Part shown: in pieces, positions 10,541 to 21,687 of the stretch
Position numbering within the stretch: the first letter of the stretch is position 1
Layout: the number at the start of each line of letters is the position of its first letter
Assembly: GCA_026874595.1 (NCBI GenBank)
Contig: CM049314.1
Span: 38,047,229-38,111,228 of the forward strand
Reading direction: 5' to 3'
Source of the DNA: Sipunculus nudus
Lineage: Eukaryota > Annelida > Sipuncula > Golfingiida > Sipunculidae
Length of the DNA stretch: 64,000 bases
The notes under the pieces: generated by a model
What the model was told of the DNA's origin: nothing
The model's database searches: none
Seen by the model: only the letters and a program-made list of their open reading frames with translations
Made by a program: the position numbers and the translations under genes

Positions 10541-11795
10541 TGATTTTGTGATGCATTAAGAAAAAGCTGGGTTTGGTGTAGCGCTAAGATCTGCCAATTA
10601 TGGAGGACGGTTTTGCGTGTGGTGAGACCTGTGTGGTTGTGTGTGCAAGTTCGACAAGTGGGTGGGAAGAGAGAAAAGTGATGTATATGATGGAGAGATT
10701 CACTTTTGCTGTGTGCGAATGAGAGGAAAAATAGAGAGTTTTTGTTTGTGGCATACATAGAACTACGGTGCGAGATGGAGAAAGGGGAGTTGTATGATAT
10801 AGATAAATTGTTTGGGGGGGGGGGGGGGGGTAGTTGCTTGAAAGATTAGAGAGGTGAGAAAGGTGTGGGGATCCATTCCAAAATGAAATCGATTCATCAT
10901 GACCCATTCCTGTCAAGATATGTTGTGAAGATTCTCACAAACTCAGGAGGGTATACGCATATACCCTTCTCGCGGCACCGGGGCTGTAATGTCTATTTGA
11001 ACTGGCCGGCATTATTTTATTTGGGGCTCCGTGGCCAACTACTAGGCGCTCTGAACACACAGCCACTCACTTCAAAACTTAGAGCACATATTTCAAAAAC
11101 CCATTGCGTACATTGAGATCCCAGTGCTGTAGTTCATACGTAGAAATTATCGTTCTGCATTAGACGTATTCAGAGAACCACTTGACACCTTCAATCAAGT
11201 TCTGGGTGCTCGACCTCGACAAGTAGACAGGCCTGTGTGGCGCACAAGGCTGGACCGTATTTGCATTCACGTATTTCACCCACATTCCCAGGTGCATTCG
11301 TAAAAAAAGTGACTGTGCAAGCCTACACCATATGCGTTTTCCTATTGTGGAATGCTCCCCACACCGTGTTTTTGTTCTTTTATTCGGACCCATATTCTCC
11401 GGTTCATCATTGACGCTACTGAATCCGCATAAGATGCTGGATCCACACCAAAATCTAAATGCTTCTTCCTTGGCCCAATTAAGAAATTACTTGAAAATGT
11501 CATGAAATTTCGTTTGATTGCATGAGTTATGTTGTGAACAATCGCACACACAATCACAACACAAACACACATGGGGACGGGACTGAATGCCTACCCTACC
11601 CTTTTGCGGAGACAACAATGGATAACATATGAGCGAAATGAGGTAAACTCTTGCTCTAATTTAGGTTAAAGGGTTGTAAATTGTTTTCATACAGACCTAA
11701 CCCTCCCATCCAAAGCAAGGACGACCTCACGTAGGCTTATACACCTTTTTTCAAAGAAAAGGTAGGCCGACAGATGCCTAACATGAGACATGAGT
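10541..11795. other. Spacer, G17 tract, no supported gene
   Basis: Holds a G17 homopolymer (10814-10830). Frames up to 83 codons occur on both strands without domain or splice evidence. Confidence 0.5.
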
Positions 11796-12036
11796 CTTCC
11801 CAGCAGCAGAGGAATGCCATAAAAATCACAGTCGAGAAAAACGTTTGATTACGTTATGCTGGCTGGAGTAATCCTCGTACTTTTCAATTGTCATATTTGA
11901 CCTTTAATTCGAAGCATTACTTAATGAATAAAGCTTTGTTAACGGCTCACGTGATCTTTTGACACGACTACATAAAAATCCCCATGGTAAATCCGTTTGG
12001 AGGAAGAAGCGACCTTTCGCAATGGAAGAATACTCT

Positions 12037-12079
<43 letters not shown>

Positions 12080-12471
12080 TTCATTAACATAATTTTAATG
12101 TTAAAGAACTAAATAAAAATCATGTCAATGTCCTACCCGCAAAATACTGACCAATCAGCTAGTCTAAATGCAATAGAGTCTGTGAACCCGTGCGTCATCC
12201 ATATATGTACATATACTACCTACACAGGTCTATGATTAAGCTATAGACCACGAAAAGGAAACCTTTACTTTTATTTTCTGTACACCTGCCTATACCAAAA
12301 CTCTATGGTAAATCTGCCTCTGATGTCACCTTTTCCTGTGCATTCCTGTGAACGCACTACTTGTATTCAGGTTTAAAATATATGAACGATATCCATTTAC
12401 TTTTTGTTTTTCCTTAAACTAAAAAAATAATTATCTGTTCGGCGGAATAGTCATCTTATATCGTTCAGATG

Positions 12472-12534
<63 letters not shown>

Positions 12535-12943
12535 GCAACAGGATATCTTACGTGTTCTGTATACCAAGGGTAATATGACCGTAACCCTACTCTCAAAATT
12601 CGAACCCTAAACTTTACACAAGCCCTTAAAAAAAGAGAAAGCCTCTTTAAAAACTACTGCAAAGCCTTCCGCGAAAACGAACACACAAAAAGTATATATA
12701 CACACAAATAAACAGAAATATTTGGATATACATGTACTCTTCCCACATCAGAGGAATGCCATAAAAATAACGTTATGCTGGATGGAGTAATTCTCGTACT
12801 TTTCCATTGTCATATTTGACCTTTGTTTCGGAGCATTACTAAATGAATGAAAGCTGTGTTTATGGCTCACGTGATCTTGTGACACGACTTCATAAAAATC
12901 CCCATGGTACATACAAAGAAGCGACCTATCGCATTGGAAGAAT

Positions 12944-13000
<57 letters not shown>

Positions 13001-13420
13001 CATTAACAAAATTTTAATGTTACAGATCTAAATAAAAATACTTTATCACTGCCCTACCCGCATAATACTGATAAACCTTTTAGTCTAAATACACAGCTAG
13101 AGTCTGTATAACTCGTGCGTCATCCATATATGTACATATACTACCTACAGAGGTCTTAAATAAAGCTAGACCACGCAAAGGAAACCATTATTTCTTCTGT
13201 ACACCTGCTTGAACGAAACCGTTATTTGTCTGAAAACCTGCTTAAATCAAATCTCTGTGGTATCCCTGCCTCTGATGTCACATTTTCATGTGCATTCCAG
13301 CGAATGCACTACTTGTATTCATGTTTAAAATATATGAACGATATCAATTAACTTTATTTTCCTTAAACAAAAAAATAATTATCTGTTCTGCGAAATAGTC
13401 ATCTTATATCGTTCAGTTGC

Positions 13421-13462
<42 letters not shown>
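11796..13462. repeat. Direct duplication, about 730 bp, offset 943 bp
   Basis: Copy A (11796-12528) and copy B (12739-13462) match block for block: CTTCCCA then GAGGAATGCCATAAAAAT; GGCTCACGTGATCTT; CATAAAAATCCCCATGGTA; a (GA)n tract; ATTCATTAACA; CGTCATCCATATATGTACAT; CGTTCAG then a (TA)n tract. Divergence is moderate with small indels, so the duplication is old. Copy A is followed by a GCAACAGG block (12535-12700), copy B by the GTGTCTT element. Confidence 0.85.
12535..12700 (+). repeat. GCAACAGG-block repeat, copy 1
   Basis: Shares GCAACAGGAT, TACCAAGGG, ACCGTAACCCTAC, CCTTAAAAAAG and AACGAACACA in the same order with 20010-20140. In both places it directly follows a (TA)n tract. Confidence 0.75.
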
Positions 13463-13465
<3 letters not shown>

Positions 13466-14080
13466 TGTAAATAACCGAGACATGTCTCAACCTAGTTTGG
13501 TGTCTTTAGGTAAGACACTGGCGACTTAAACTGGACATCAAGTATCTTCAGAGGACTTGTGTAAGACGCCAACAAAGACACATATGTCTTACAGTATGTG
13601 TCTTGGTGTCTTTCTGTATATGTGTCTTGGTGTCTTACAGTATGTGTCTTGGTGTCTTACAGTATGTGTCTTGGTGTCTTTTCACACGTGTCTTAAACTA
13701 TTATAGTTTAAGAAATGGTTCATAAATACATTTATCTCCAGTGCTTCTAACTTGCTTTTGCTATAAACACAATCTAAGAATAATATAACATATTAAATTT
13801 GCTCTATTTTTGCAGGACTCTCATGACTAAATGCATGATTGAGCTGTTTTAAGTGTCCCAGTTCTGTAAAACTCGAGATAATGATTAAAGGTAATATCAA
13901 CATAATATGAAACATAAGATTTGTAAAATAATGTATATCAGTAATTAATTATGTCTATTCACGAACGATATAGAAGTCTGTTGTCACGAAGAGCGAATTA
14001 AAGACACTAGTGTCTTCGAAGCATGTCCCGTAAAGACACATGAGAAGCAGGCTAAATTTAAGACACCAGCGTCTATAAGT
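13463..14080 (+). mobile_element. GTGTCTT-rich element with internal 22-bp repeats, copy 1
   Basis: Starts in a (TA)n tract with TATACACTGTAAATAA (13459-13474). Tandem units of about 22 bp (TATGTGTCTTGGTGTCTTAC plus AG) occur near 13610-13690. More AAGACAC/GTGTCTT motifs, partly inverted, lie at 13990-14080, including AAGACACTAGTGTCTT, a perfect palindrome. A relative lies inverted at 19690-19964. No protein is encoded; it looks like a non-autonomous transposon. Confidence 0.6.
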
Positions 14081-14878
14081 TGTCTGCTTCGCGCGCTTTT
14101 AATCCACGTGATGTCAGCATTAACTCCTGATTCGTCTGCGCATTACCATGCCCCGCCAGGGTCGTGCAGCAAGGAGGCAGTAGACCATACCAGAACGCTG
14201 ACATAGTTTTATCCTAAGAAAAGTGACGTAAGTAGGCCTATTTGTTATTTTTTTTATATATATATTCTGTAGAAAGTAAAACGGTCAATCGCCTTATTTG
14301 AAACATAGATGAATACAATTTTTATTAAATCTGTTCTACAGTATCCATATTATTATGTGCATGAAAACCGGTCACTCCAGACCGGCCATATTGTCTTTAT
14401 TGATTGATCAAAAGTCAGTCAGTACTGATCATGAAATACTGAAAATGAAACATATGTACATGTATACAAAGAAATAATTTATACTCGGAGAGTATCCTTA
14501 ACATTTGACTGCATGAAATAAGACTGCATGAAACTATAGATCCATATTTATGCATATGTAATTTACAAATGCAATGGATTATGTGTACATGAATTGCGTT
14601 GGGGGGGGGGGGGGGGGACGAGGATGGGGATGGCAGCCTATAAGCAAGGCAGATCGGTTTTCCTAGTCGGTCAACCATGGGCCTATTGTCTATAAATGTA
14701 ATAACTAGAGCTATTGGCCGTACTATCATTTCTTAAATGTATTAAAAGGATGTACAGTATGCAAGAATGTGTTCAAAGCCCAACGAAACAAGGAGTCAGG
14801 GACACGGGTCATATGCATTTGCAGCGAAACCAAATTTTTCATGGGGGGGGGGGGGGGCTGGGGGAGGACAATAGAAGA

Positions 14879-14931
<53 letters not shown>

Positions 14932-15037
14932 TACATATGTATGTACCGTGTATATGTACCGTACATACTGAGAAGAAGTATATATATATATATATACTAA
15001 CACAAATAGTTGATGTTTTTATAAACATCATTCTGTT

Positions 15038-15078
15038 GGGGGGGGGGGGGGGGGGCTCTGCCCCCCCCCCCCCCCCCC
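15038..15078. repeat. G18-CTCTG-C18 inverted repeat
   Basis: Eighteen G (15038-15055), the five bases CTCTG, then eighteen C (15061-15078); flanking TT and AA extend the pairing to 20 bp. It can form a very stable hairpin, or G-quadruplex on one strand and i-motif on the other. Read as given, the symmetry is exact, but homopolymer lengths are often wrong in assemblies. Confidence 0.8.
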
Positions 15079-15648
15079 AATAATTTCATTGGCCCGTTAT
15101 CATAAATATGCTTTAATACGGTCGAGCCGAGTGTTTATAACACGAATAAAAGTTATCCCAGATATCTTTGAAAGTTACAGATTTTCAATCTGTTTTCTTT
15201 CATCTCTTCGTAATAAAATCACAAGACGATTAGAAACGACCCACGGGTAGGACATGGCCGGCCCAATTTGACCCTGCCATATATTATTGTATTTATACTA
15301 TTATTGAGTCCACATTGACAAATGAGTTTCAGCAAGTCAAAAAACGCATCTAGATATCATCCTATACTCTATTTGTTGATAAACATTGGCTCGTAACCAG
15401 TGCTAAACAGTGTTACATTTACCCCGCACCAGCGCGTACCTCTTGAGAGTTGATTGATTTAGACAAAGTGTATCAATCTTGGTCAGCGCGTCTCCCAGTC
15501 AAGATAGTGTGTTCATGTGTACGTGCAGGGTCCTGGATATTGACGCGTAAATGCAGTTAGTGAATGTGACGATATGCTCTCTCCTGTCACTGCTAATAGG
15601 CTATAGTTGATACATCTTCGGTGAAATGTCTAAAGTAAAATGTCACTT

Positions 15649-15652
<4 letters not shown>

Positions 15653-15709
<57 letters not shown>

Positions 15710-15764
15710 ACTAGTATATATATTTGAAATTGATTGAATACTTGCATTAAATGGCACTACTGCA

Positions 15765-15799
<35 letters not shown>

Positions 15800-15809
15800 C
15801 ATTATTATT
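15653..15809. repeat. (TA)n and (ATT)n microsatellites
   Basis: (TA)n at about 15653-15707 and (ATT)n at about 15767-15809. Confidence 0.95.
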
Positions 15810-15948
15810 AACTTTCATTACTAACGGCATTAGTTATAAAATATCTGCTTGAGCAATATATATTTACAAGACTTCCTTTGATGTTTAAAAAAAGTTAATT
15901 GGTGACCTTGAACTTGATTTTCAAGGTCAGATTTACGGAAATACAGTA

Positions 15949-16480
15949 TTTTTTAGTTCAGCTGACTGAAAGTCATCTGAGCTATAGCGATCACTCTTTG
16001 TTAGGCGTCCGTCTGTCCGTCTGTCCGCCCGTCTGTCTGTCTGTCTGTCTGTCCGTCTGTCCTTCCGTTAACCAGGCACAAATAGTAACCGCTGGACCTG
16101 GAATCTTCTAACTTGACATCCAGGTAGGCCTATAAAAAATCTCCTTGGAAACCAAAAATCAGGTCTGTGTTACTCGTAACCTCCGAGCTATGGGGCTCCG
16201 AAGTACCCCCCCCCCCCCCACCCAGAAAAATGGAAAATTTGATACAAAAGCTCCAGTAGCATTGATCAGCAAGATTCTTAAAAGAGACCTTTAAATAAGC
16301 GGACCTAGAATCTTCTAACTTGAAATCCAGAGAGGTCCATGAAACCATAAATCAGGTCTCTGTTACTTATAACCTCCAAGCAATGGGCACCGAAGTACCC
16401 CCCAGAATAATGAAAATTTGATACCACAGCTCAACTATCCGGACAACTAATGCATTGATCACCATGATTCTTTGCTTGCT
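15949..16480 (+). mobile_element. AGCTCAGCTGAC repeat, copy 1
   Basis: Begins TTTTTTAGTTCAGCTGACTG, AAAGTCATCTGAGCTAT, CGATCACTCTTTGT, then a GTCCGTCTGTCTGTC tract and GTTAACCAGGCACAAAT. A core follows (GGACCTGGAATCTTCTAAC, CCTTGGAAACC, ATGGGGCTCCGAAGTACCCC, CATTGATCA) and repeats once more from about 16295. The opening GCTCAGCTGAC...GTCATCTGAGC is itself an imperfect inverted repeat. I know this style of element as abundant in bivalve genomes; the class is uncertain. Confidence 0.75.
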
Positions 16481-16861
16481 TATTGATCATGGAGTGTTTC
16501 ATCAGGTTCTGCAGACTGGTTGCACCACCTTTATCTTTTCGATTTTTTACGCATTTCTTTTCTCTATTTTTGAGACCTTCAAATATGTGGTCATCTGTTA
16601 CAAGGCACAAATCATATAACTGCTATGATTATATATATGATTATGATCATATATATGCCTCTTCTCCATATTCTGGTTAAGTCATCTGCTCTCAACCTTG
16701 TGTCCCCTTTTCAGTGCGTCTGTCTAATTGTCAGTTGTCCTCAATTTTGCCTGCTTGCTGGTGCTTGCTTCTTACATATAGGAATCTACAAGCCTCAGTT
16801 TTGCATGAATCCTTTTGAAACTGGTACATCTTATGTCTTGCACTAATATCTAGAAAGTCAT

Positions 16862-17050
16862 TTTTTAGCTCAGCTGACTATAAGTCATCAGAGCTTTAGT
16901 CATGGTCCATTGTCCGTCGGTTGTCCGTCCGTCCGTTAGACTGGCACGTTTTGAAACCATTAGACCTACGAATCCAAAATTCGGCATAATGTTAGATGTC
17001 CCCAGGATCTCCTACCAAGCCAAAAACTAGGTCTCTGTGACTTCGTTCCT
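16862..17050 (+). mobile_element. AGCTCAGCTGAC repeat, copy 2 (short, diverged)
   Basis: Starts TTTTTAGCTCAGCTGACTAT and AAGTCATCAGAGCTTTAG with a GTCCGTCCGTCCGTTAGAC tract, then CCAAAAACTAGGTCTCTGTG. It breaks off before the rest of the core. Confidence 0.7.
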
Positions 17051-17376
17051 TTGAGAAATTAATCTTTGCAATTTAAATATAAGTGTCATCGTCCCCTTGT
17101 CATGTGAGTATGTATTAGGAAAATATTTGCTTGTTAGTCCCAGAACCTAGAAGTTCTGTAACATATATTGAGTATTCCAATGTGTATATTAGGAAAAATG
17201 GGAAACTTTTATTGGGAGGTGAAGTCAGTAGAATTTTATTCTCAGAATCAATATGTACATTAGTATTTCTGTAAAATAAAATGTTGAATGATTACTAGCG
17301 ATCTCTACCACAAACTTGGTCAGATAATGGTTAAACCATATGGTTAAACTTCAGATTTGCCCTTTTTTCATTACAG

Positions 17377-17490
17377 GGAATCGCAGAAACTGACATTGAC
17401 AGACATCTGGTTTCAAGCCCTGGATCTGCTCCAAGAGCAGTCCTGTTTGTGGATGATTCAAACAATCTGATGGAGGCCGCCCTGCTATAG
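17377..17490 (+). CDS. Candidate terminal coding exon, unrecognised
   Basis: A good acceptor (GCCCTTTTTTCATTACAG ending 17376) is followed by 37 open codons ending in TAG at 17488-17490, with GC content above its surroundings. The peptide contains ETDIDRHLVSS, APRAVLFVDDS and NNLMEAALL. I do not recognise the protein. It lies between two AGCTCAGCTGAC repeats with no partner exon in view, so it may be a captured gene fragment, a last exon of a gene whose other exons I missed, or chance. Confidence 0.25.
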   Translation, partial: GIAETDIDRHLVSSPGSAPRAVLFVDDSNNLMEAALL

Positions 17491-17754
17491 CCGATGGAAT
17501 CCCTATTTTTACAAAGACCAGTTCAGTCATCCAGACACTCCACTCCCTTATTATGTTTTATTACATTTCTGACTTAAATTACCCTCGCATTTACTCCCAG
17601 TTATTAGGTATCTTGCAACATTATGTTCTAGAGGACAAGGTAGATTTTAAGGGTTATGGCAATAAATTTAGAAAGTTTGCATTGAGCTTAGAAGCCACCG
17701 GAAAATTTGATAAATAATAATTCATCATGGCTAAGTCATGATGCAAAGTTACAT

Positions 17755-17900
17755 TTTAGCTCAGATGACTGAAAGTCTTCTGAGCTATAGCAATGGGTCT
17801 TTGTCCTCTGTCATCTGTCTGTCCTTCACTCTGTCCATCCGTTAACTTAAGGGCACAAATCGCAATAGCAAGACCCAGAGAGTCCAAACTTCACATGCAG
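17755..17900 (+). mobile_element. AGCTCAGCTGAC repeat, copy 3 (short)
   Basis: TTTTAGCTCAGATGACTGAA, AGTCTTCTGAGCTATAGCAA, TCTGTCTGTCC and GTTAACTTAAGGGCACAAAT match copy 1 with several changes. The core is absent or decayed after about 17900. Confidence 0.65.
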
Positions 17901-18281
17901 ACAGTCCAAATTCTGGGTGTCTATATTACTGAACTGGTTTTTGTAAATAAACTATATTGTAACTGTGCTCTGAGAAATAATATGATATAAATATCCGTCA
18001 AAAGCCTAATGTATATACTCTTTATATCAAGCTAATAGTAACACAATGAAGTGGCCTGAAAGTGTTTGAATTATATATTGGCCTCGACATATCAGTTAAA
18101 TACCAGGGTTAGTTAAGGATGAACACATTTTGTATACTTGTAACGCTTGCATTAACTAAAAAGGTGACTATAGATTGGGTTTGAATTTAATGTGGGCCTC
18201 AACATACAGTTAATATACAGATTTGAGTTGAATACCATTGTTTATCCCTACATATAATCAGGAAATGTTAACATACAATTT

Positions 18282-19140
18282 TTAGCTCAGCTGACTTAAA
18301 GTCATCTGAGCTATAGTGATCACTCTTTGTCCGGCGTCCGTCTGTCTGTCCGTCCGTTAACCAGGCACAAATCGTAATCGCTGGTTCTGGAATCTTTTAA
18401 TTTCAGATCTAGGGAGGTCCATGGATGAAAAATCTCCTTGGAAACCAAAAATCAGGTCTCTGTTACACATGACTTCTGAGTTGTGGGGCTCCGAAGTACC
18501 CCCCAGAATAATGCAAAATTTGTACAAAAGCTCAAGTATTTAAACAACTAATGCATTGATCACCATGATTCTTTGCATGTATATTGATCATGGAGTGTTT
18601 CATCAATTTCTGCAGACTAGTGGCGCCACCTGTATTTTTTTACTTTTTACGATTTCCCCCCCTCTTTTTGAGACCTTGAAAGATTTGGTCATCTGTTAAC
18701 AGGACACAAATCATAACGACTAGACCTAGAATCTTCTTTCTTGACATGCAGGGAGGCCCACGAAAAGTCTCCTGGGAAACCTGAGATTAGGTCTCAGTTA
18801 TCTATGTCCTTCAAGCAATGGGGCTCCGATGTATCACCCAGAATAATGCAAAATTTGATATAAAAGCTCAAGTATCAGAACAACTAATGCATTGATCACC
18901 ATGATTCTTTGCGTGGATATTGATCATGGAATGTGTCATATGTTTCTGCTGACTGGTGGCGCCACCTGTATTTTATTTATTTTTTTCGATTTTTTTTTCT
19001 CTATTTATAAGACCTTTAAATTAAAGATGCAGTCTTCCGTTACCAGGGCACAAACCACTGGATCTGTAATCTTCTAACTTGACATTCAGGGTGATCCATG
19101 AAAAGTCCCCTTTGAATCCTGAAATTTAGTCTCTGTTACC
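18282..19140 (+). mobile_element. AGCTCAGCTGAC repeat, copy 4 with tandem core
   Basis: The best-preserved head in the window (TTTTAGCTCAGCTGACTTAA, TCCGGCGTCCGTCTGTCTGT). The core then occurs about three times with a period near 336 bp: CACCATGATTCTTTGC recurs at 18561 and 18897, and a third partial core begins near 19030. Each core carries CTAGAATCTTCT-like, GGGGCTCCGA and GCAAAATTTG phrases. Confidence 0.75.
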
Positions 19141-19689
19141 CATATCAAATTGACATATTTCTCAGGAATGGCTGGATGGATTGTTATCAAATAAGATGTG
19201 CTTATGGGTCTAAATGAACTTTAGCTAATATGCATGAATGATAATGGCACCCTCATAATCTTAATTATTCGCCTGTGCAAGGACATAGTCAACATGTCAG
19301 TCGGCTGAGCGTCATGACTCAAGGGTCACTTGTTACAAGTTTTTTTTTTTTTTTTTTTTTTGTAATTTCTCAAGTAATCCTGGAAAATCTTTGTTATCTT
19401 GTATTGTCATTCATTATAGTCAGCAGTATTGAACAGTTTATAAGACACCTGTATGGGTCTTTTGTTTTGTGAGATTAAACTTACATTTAAGAAAAACTCT
19501 TTTTTAAGTTTTATATTACCGTGTATGTGATAGATATATGAATGTTGAATATTAATGGCACTGAATTTGTGGTCACCAGAGAGACATTCAGGATTTTTAT
19601 TGTGTAATGCATACTGATCATATGCTCTCCAAGCTACTGCATGGACAATTCGGACGATGAGTCGATCTGTAGACACCCGACATGAAGTC

Positions 19690-19964
19690 GCGAAATGCCT
19701 TCCGTTGAAGACGCCTTCCAGAAAGACCCTAGGCGCTTCCTGCTAAAGACGCTAGACGCCTTCTGTAAAGACACCTCCCTAAAGACACTAGAGACATGTC
19801 TTACTAAAGGCGCCACAGAGAGCTCCCACAAAGACGCTAGACACGTCCCGTCCAAAGACGCTGGACACCTCTTGTCCAAAGACATTAGACGCGTCTTAAA
19901 AGTGTCACAGGCTATGTGTCTTTGTATGAGACGTGTCTAAGCCTAAAATTATTTAGAGTGTATA
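19690..19964 (-). mobile_element. GTGTCTT-rich element, copy 2 (inverted)
   Basis: On the plus strand, degenerate units of about 24 bp (AAAGACGCTGGACACCTCTT plus GTCC). On the minus strand it opens TATACACTCTAAATAA (19964-19949), 15 of 16 bases identical to the start of copy 1. The frames over it (81-83 codons) run through the repeat and are not supported as genes. Confidence 0.6.
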
Positions 19965-20009
19965 TATATATATATATATATATATGATCTAAAGAAGACA
20001 TTAGCCAAT

Positions 20010-20140
20010 GCAACAGGATGTAATACCAAGGGTTATATAACCGTAACCCTACCCCAAAATTGGAACCCTTAAAACCCTTAAAAAAGAGGAAGCCGCTTTC
20101 AAAACTACTACAAAGCACTCCGCGTTAAACGAACACATAT
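20010..20140 (+). repeat. GCAACAGG-block repeat, copy 2
   Basis: Matches 12535-12700 in order (GCAACAGGAT, TACCAAGGG, ACCGTAACCCTACC, AACGAACACA) and again follows a (TA)n tract (about 19960-19985). Confidence 0.75.
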
Positions 20141-21360
20141 AAGAATCCACACATAGTGGGAACTGTAATGTATATACACTTTACTGAAGATGCTTTTTTG
20201 GCAAGCATGTGCAGGAGATCACCCGAGATAATCAGTCGAGTGTGCAGGCGATACTAACGCCTGCGAACGCAATAGTAGCGAGTGAAAAATACCGTCTGTG
20301 AGTCCTATACGAAACACAAGAGAAAGTAATTTAAATTTATTTTTGACCTGGGGACTGAGCAGATCGCAGCGCTACCTGGAGACTGTTCCAGTAACGAGAG
20401 CTAAGAAATTCTTTGAAACATCCATTATTAATAAGGGAAGAAATGTCGGAATTGGGCCTGGTTCGGGCAGCATGCCAAGGAAATCCCAGTTTTATATGTT
20501 AATACAGCGTTGATTTATTGAGGCTAATTTGTGGAATGTATAATCGGAAGGGCTCAACAATTTCACATGTCTCAATGCCGGTTGGGCTGTGCATATCTTG
20601 CATTGAAACACCACTAAGGGTGTGTTTAAATATTTTCAGTTTTTTTTTTATCTATGCACTATCTATCTATTATCTATGTTAAATAGCACTGCAAATTTAG
20701 TAGAGCCACGCTTTAGCGCCAGAGAAAAACAAGAGAACCTATCCGCACATCACTACATCACTATAATATAAATAACTAGACATATGCATTCTCAAGAATA
20801 CATGCCTTCAACGTGTGTACGGACCGTAACTGATACCACGGACTCAGTGACTTTGCTCTTCGGCCCCGGCAAAAGCATATTGCATTCTGTCAACCCTTTG
20901 AATTGCTACACATAAATTATTATATGATAATGACCGAAAAGCTAAATGCCTTGTCCCGTAGGTGTTATCCTAAATCTCCAATGTATTTGCTTAAATCAAT
21001 TAACTACATGTTTGATCTAAGTTGTCACCAGAAAGAACAACCAAAAGCAAACTACTCTAAGACGATGTAACCATATCAGATCATTAGCCATATATGAAAA
21101 CAGGATTTTTAAACAAAATATCTTTTTACACTTAAGATATAGAAAAAAAACTTTAAAACACTTAAAAACATTTATTAAGTCCTTGGTTTGCGACTCAGAT
21201 ATATCAGTGTCAAGAAATTTCAAGGAAAATTAAGTGTACTTCTAGCCCCTTTTTTTGCCTTTAGCAACGTTACTACCTTGTTTAAAACCATACGAGCGAA
21301 CTCTAATATCACAATATATTTCACGGATCGCCGAGCCTGACAAATTTTAGATATTAATGA
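20141..21360. other. Spacer with no supported feature
   Basis: AT-rich, short frames only, (TATC)n-like text near 20650-20680. I see no gene or named repeat. Confidence 0.5.
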
Positions 21361-21687
21361 GGTACCTTTGAACAAGGTCATTTTTGTTTATGGTAACGCC
21401 CGCATTTGATTATCAGCGCCATCTTGTGTTCATTTAGTGAAGCACATAACGTTTGAGTTGGGCTTAAACTGGTTAATTCCTTTGTATATTCTTAAACATT
21501 TGAGTGTATCGCCAACAGGTATACATAAAGCTTCACTACGCTGAGTTGAAATATGATTAAAATTAATGTTTAATCGAAAAGTAATGTCTATTTAAACTTC
21601 TCAATCGTTCAAAGTATGAATAAGACATGTTGCGCCGATAAGCAAATGCGGGGTTTACCGTTAATAACAATCTTGTTCAAAGGTACC
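21361..21687. mobile_element. MITE-like element with 57-bp terminal inverted repeats
   Basis: The left arm, 21361 to about 21419, starts GGTACCTTTGAACAAG and ends near GCATTTGATTATCAGCGCC. The right arm (about 21631-21687) is its reverse complement with about ten differences, ending CTTGTTCAAAGGTACC. About 210 bp lie between. There is no coding capacity, so it is a non-autonomous DNA transposon or foldback element. A clear target duplication is not visible. Confidence 0.65.

Larger units (their letters stand above)
14081..15948. other. Spacer with microsatellites and G/C homopolymers
   Basis: No gene supported. Contents: G17 (14601-14617), a G tract near 14844-14857, (TA)n at 14882-14924, the G18-CTCTG-C18 hairpin (15038-15078), (TA)n at 15653-15707 and (ATT)n at 15767-15809. 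Confidence 0.6.

Noticed and set aside
9698-10758. Minus-strand frames of 228 and 326 codons rich in Ser, Leu, Pro, His
   Set aside because: Translation of a pyrimidine-rich 44-bp minisatellite; unit length is not a multiple of 3 and no domain is present.
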